Source: Flavobacteriales bacterium UBA7612 (lineage in GTDB: Bacteria; Bacteroidota; Bacteroidia; Flavobacteriales; Weeksellaceae). Taken from it: 64,000 nucleotides of DNA. Shown in pieces: positions 62,494-64,000 of this stretch. The stretch lies in contig DLJQ01000018.1 in the NCBI GenBank assembly GCA_002484335.1, positions 1-64,000 of the forward strand, in the 5' to 3' direction. The translations under genes were made by a program, and so were the position numbers. The stretch's first letter is position 1. Each line of letters begins with the position of its first letter. The notes under the pieces were generated by a model, which was given only the letters and a program-made list of their open reading frames with translations, ran no database searches and was not told the origin of the DNA.

Positions 62494-63549
62494 ATGAAAA
62501 TGAAAACGTCTGATTTCGACTTTAATCTACCTGATGAACTTTTAGCTGAACATCCTTCAGAAAATAGAGATGAAGCTAGATTAATGGTTGTTCATCGTGA
62601 TACTGGAGAAATTGAACATAGACAATTCAAAGATATTATTGATTATTTTGATGAAGGAGATGTAATGATTCGTAACAATACGAAAGTATTTCCTGCAAGA
62701 TTAATGGGTAATAAAGAAAAAACAGGTGCTCAAATCGAAGTTTTCTTATTAAGAGAATTAGATGCTGAAACTCGTTTATGGGATGTTTTAGTAGATCCAG
62801 CTCGTAAAATACGTATTGGGAATAAATTATTCTTTGATAATGATGATACTTTAGTAGCAGAAGTTGTAGATAATACAACATCTAGAGGTCGTACTTTACG
62901 TTTCCTTTTTGATGGTTCTTACGAAGAATTCCGTGCTAAATTAAAAGAGTTAGGTGAAACTCCACTTCCAAAATATATCACTCGTGAAGTTGAGCCAGAA
63001 GATGCTGAACGTTATCAAACTATTTATGCTAAACATGAAGGTGCTGTTGCAGCTCCTACTGCTGGTTTACATTTCTCTAAACATTTATTAAAACGTTTAG
63101 AAATTAAAGGTGTAGATTTTGCAGAGCTTACTTTACATATTGGTTTAGGAACATTCCAAGGAGTAGAAGTAGAAGATTTATCTAAACATAAAATGGAATC
63201 TGAGCAAGTTATTATTCCTCAGGAAGCAGCAGATTTAGTAAATAGAGCAATCGACGAAAAGAAAAAAGTTTGTGCGGTTGGTACAACTTCTATGCGTGCT
63301 ATAGAATCTTCTGTATCAGCAGATGGTCACTTAAATGCTTTTGATAGTTGGACAAATAAATTCATTCATCCACCATATGATTTCTCTATAGCAAATTGTA
63401 TGATTACGAATTTCCATACGCCAAAATCAACTTTAATAATGATGATTTCTGCTTTTGCTGGTCATGATTTAACAATGAAAGCGTATAACGAAGCTGTAAA
63501 AGAAGGATATAAATTCTATTCTTACGGTGATGCAATGTTAATCCTATAA
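62494..63549 (+). CDS. queA: tRNA preQ1(34) S-adenosylmethionine ribosyltransferase-isomerase
   Basis: Transfers and isomerises the ribosyl part of SAM to preQ1 in tRNA, making epoxyqueuosine. It is 351 residues from an ATG at 62494; an ATG two codons on is also possible. It has SDFDFNLPDELLAEHPSE near the N-terminus, the GAVAAPTAGLHFS motif, ELTLHIGLGTFQGVEVED and VGTTSMRAIES. It is the first gene of a transcript that continues with rlmN. Confidence 0.97.
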   Translation: MKMKTSDFDFNLPDELLAEHPSENRDEARLMVVHRDTGEIEHRQFKDIIDYFDEGDVMIRNNTKVFPARLMGNKEKTGAQIEVFLLRELDAETRLWDVLVDPARKIRIGNKLFFDNDDTLVAEVVDNTTSRGRTLRFLFDGSYEEFRAKLKELGETPLPKYITREVEPEDAERYQTIYAKHEGAVAAPTAGLHFSKHLLKRLEIKGVDFAELTLHIGLGTFQGVEVEDLSKHKMESEQVIIPQEAADLVNRAIDEKKKVCAVGTTSMRAIESSVSADGHLNAFDSWTNKFIHPPYDFSIANCMITNFHTPKSTLIMMISAFAGHDLTMKAYNEAVKEGYKFYSYGDAMLIL

Positions 63550-63556
63550 TTCAGGT

Positions 63557-64000
63557 TTGAGTACAACAAAAAAAGATATAAGAAGGCTTACCCAAGCTGA
63601 AATTGAAGAATATTTCAAAGAGATTGGAGAAAAATCATTCAGAGCAAAACAAGTTTATGAATGGTTATGGAAAAAGAACGCTCATCAGTTTGATGACATG
63701 ACAAACATCTCAAAATTATTGAGAGAACGTCTAGGTGAAAATTTTCAAATTCAACCTGTTGAAGTTGATCTTCTACAAAAATCAAACGACGGAACCATCA
63801 AGAATGCTGTTAAGCTTCATGATGGTAACGTTGTAGAATCTGTATTAATTCCTACAGATACTCGTACAACTGCTTGTGTTTCTTCTCAAGTAGGTTGTAG
63901 TTTAGATTGTACGTTTTGTGCAACTGCACAATTAAAACGTATGCGTAATCTTACTGCAGCAGAAATTGTTGATCAAGTTGTGATTATAGACGAAGAAAGT
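63557..64000 (+). CDS. rlmN: 23S rRNA (adenine-C2)-methyltransferase RlmN (partial)
   Basis: The first 148 codons of a radical SAM methyltransferase that methylates A2503 of 23S rRNA and A37 of tRNAs. The start is TTG at 63557, 7 nt after the queA stop codon; no ATG is available before residue 50. It shows IGEKSFRAKQVYEWLWKKN, then SVLIPTDTRTTACVSSQVG and the cluster motif CSLDCTFC. The gene runs past the end of the window. Confidence 0.93.
   Translation, partial: MSTTKKDIRRLTQAEIEEYFKEIGEKSFRAKQVYEWLWKKNAHQFDDMTNISKLLRERLGENFQIQPVEVDLLQKSNDGTIKNAVKLHDGNVVESVLIPTDTRTTACVSSQVGCSLDCTFCATAQLKRMRNLTAAEIVDQVVIIDEES

Noticed and set aside
1..64000. CRISPR arrays, tRNA or rRNA genes, insertion sequences and defence systems
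   Set aside because: I looked for spaced direct repeats, cloverleaf-like sequences and transposase, nuclease or toxin domains and saw none I could support.

Overview
The window is a stretch of chromosome from a low-GC member of the Bacteroidota, order Flavobacteriales. I would guess Weeksellaceae (Empedobacter-like), but the genus is only a guess. The evidence is type IX secretion and gliding genes (gldJ, porU, porV, porD), the flavobacterial order bamD-rpoZ-coaBC-porD-recN, almost no Shine-Dalgarno sequences, and many promoters with the Bacteroidota -7 box TAnnTTTG. No rRNA, tRNA, CRISPR array, insertion sequence or prophage was recognised.

Layout. 0-5 kb: an exonuclease, miaA, a MaoC-type hydratase, small proteins, a SUI1 factor and a nucleoside phosphorylase. 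4.3-10.8 kb: a long minus-strand block with recN, porD, coaBC, rpoZ, bamD, ferritin and dapA. 11-16.6 kb: a DEAD-box helicase divergent from argS, then murF. 16.7-25.8 kb: type IX secretion (gldJ divergent from porU-porV) and an M13 peptidase. 25.8-34.8 kb: the most accessory-looking part, with a heavy-metal RND efflux operon (adaptor, CusA-TolC fusion, His-rich small protein) followed by an aldo/keto reductase, a beta-lactamase-fold hydrolase and a divergent HxlR regulator. Copies of a dispersed intergenic repeat bound both modules. 35-41.7 kb: a FUSC membrane protein, a methyltransferase, a methylmalonyl-CoA mutase small subunit, a DivIC-like protein, uridine kinase and a DUF4126 protein. 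41.7-47.3 kb: a complete glycerol module (DeoR-type regulator, then glpD, glpK, glpF and an outer-membrane barrel protein). 47.4-49.4 kb: a frameshifted tail-collar-type surface protein, an aldo/keto reductase and a small gene with an in-frame stop. 49.5-58 kb: thioesterases, nitronate monooxygenase, LysR with a quinone reductase, the polyphosphate set (sixA, ppk1, ppx) and an AI-2E-type permease. 58.2-64 kb: polyprenyl synthase, GSCFA, TatD, pyrH, frr, queA and the start of rlmN, which runs off the end.

Most of the window is ordinary flavobacterial housekeeping DNA, and I found no convincing new multi-gene system. The best leads are: the dispersed hairpin repeat (five copies, usually close to stop codons); a surface-protein gene broken or switched at two homopolymer tracts; three genes whose -7 box ends exactly 4 nt before the start codon, which predicts leaderless mRNAs; a palindromic operator between the HxlR regulator and its divergent partner; and two enzyme-like proteins lacking a usual metal ligand.
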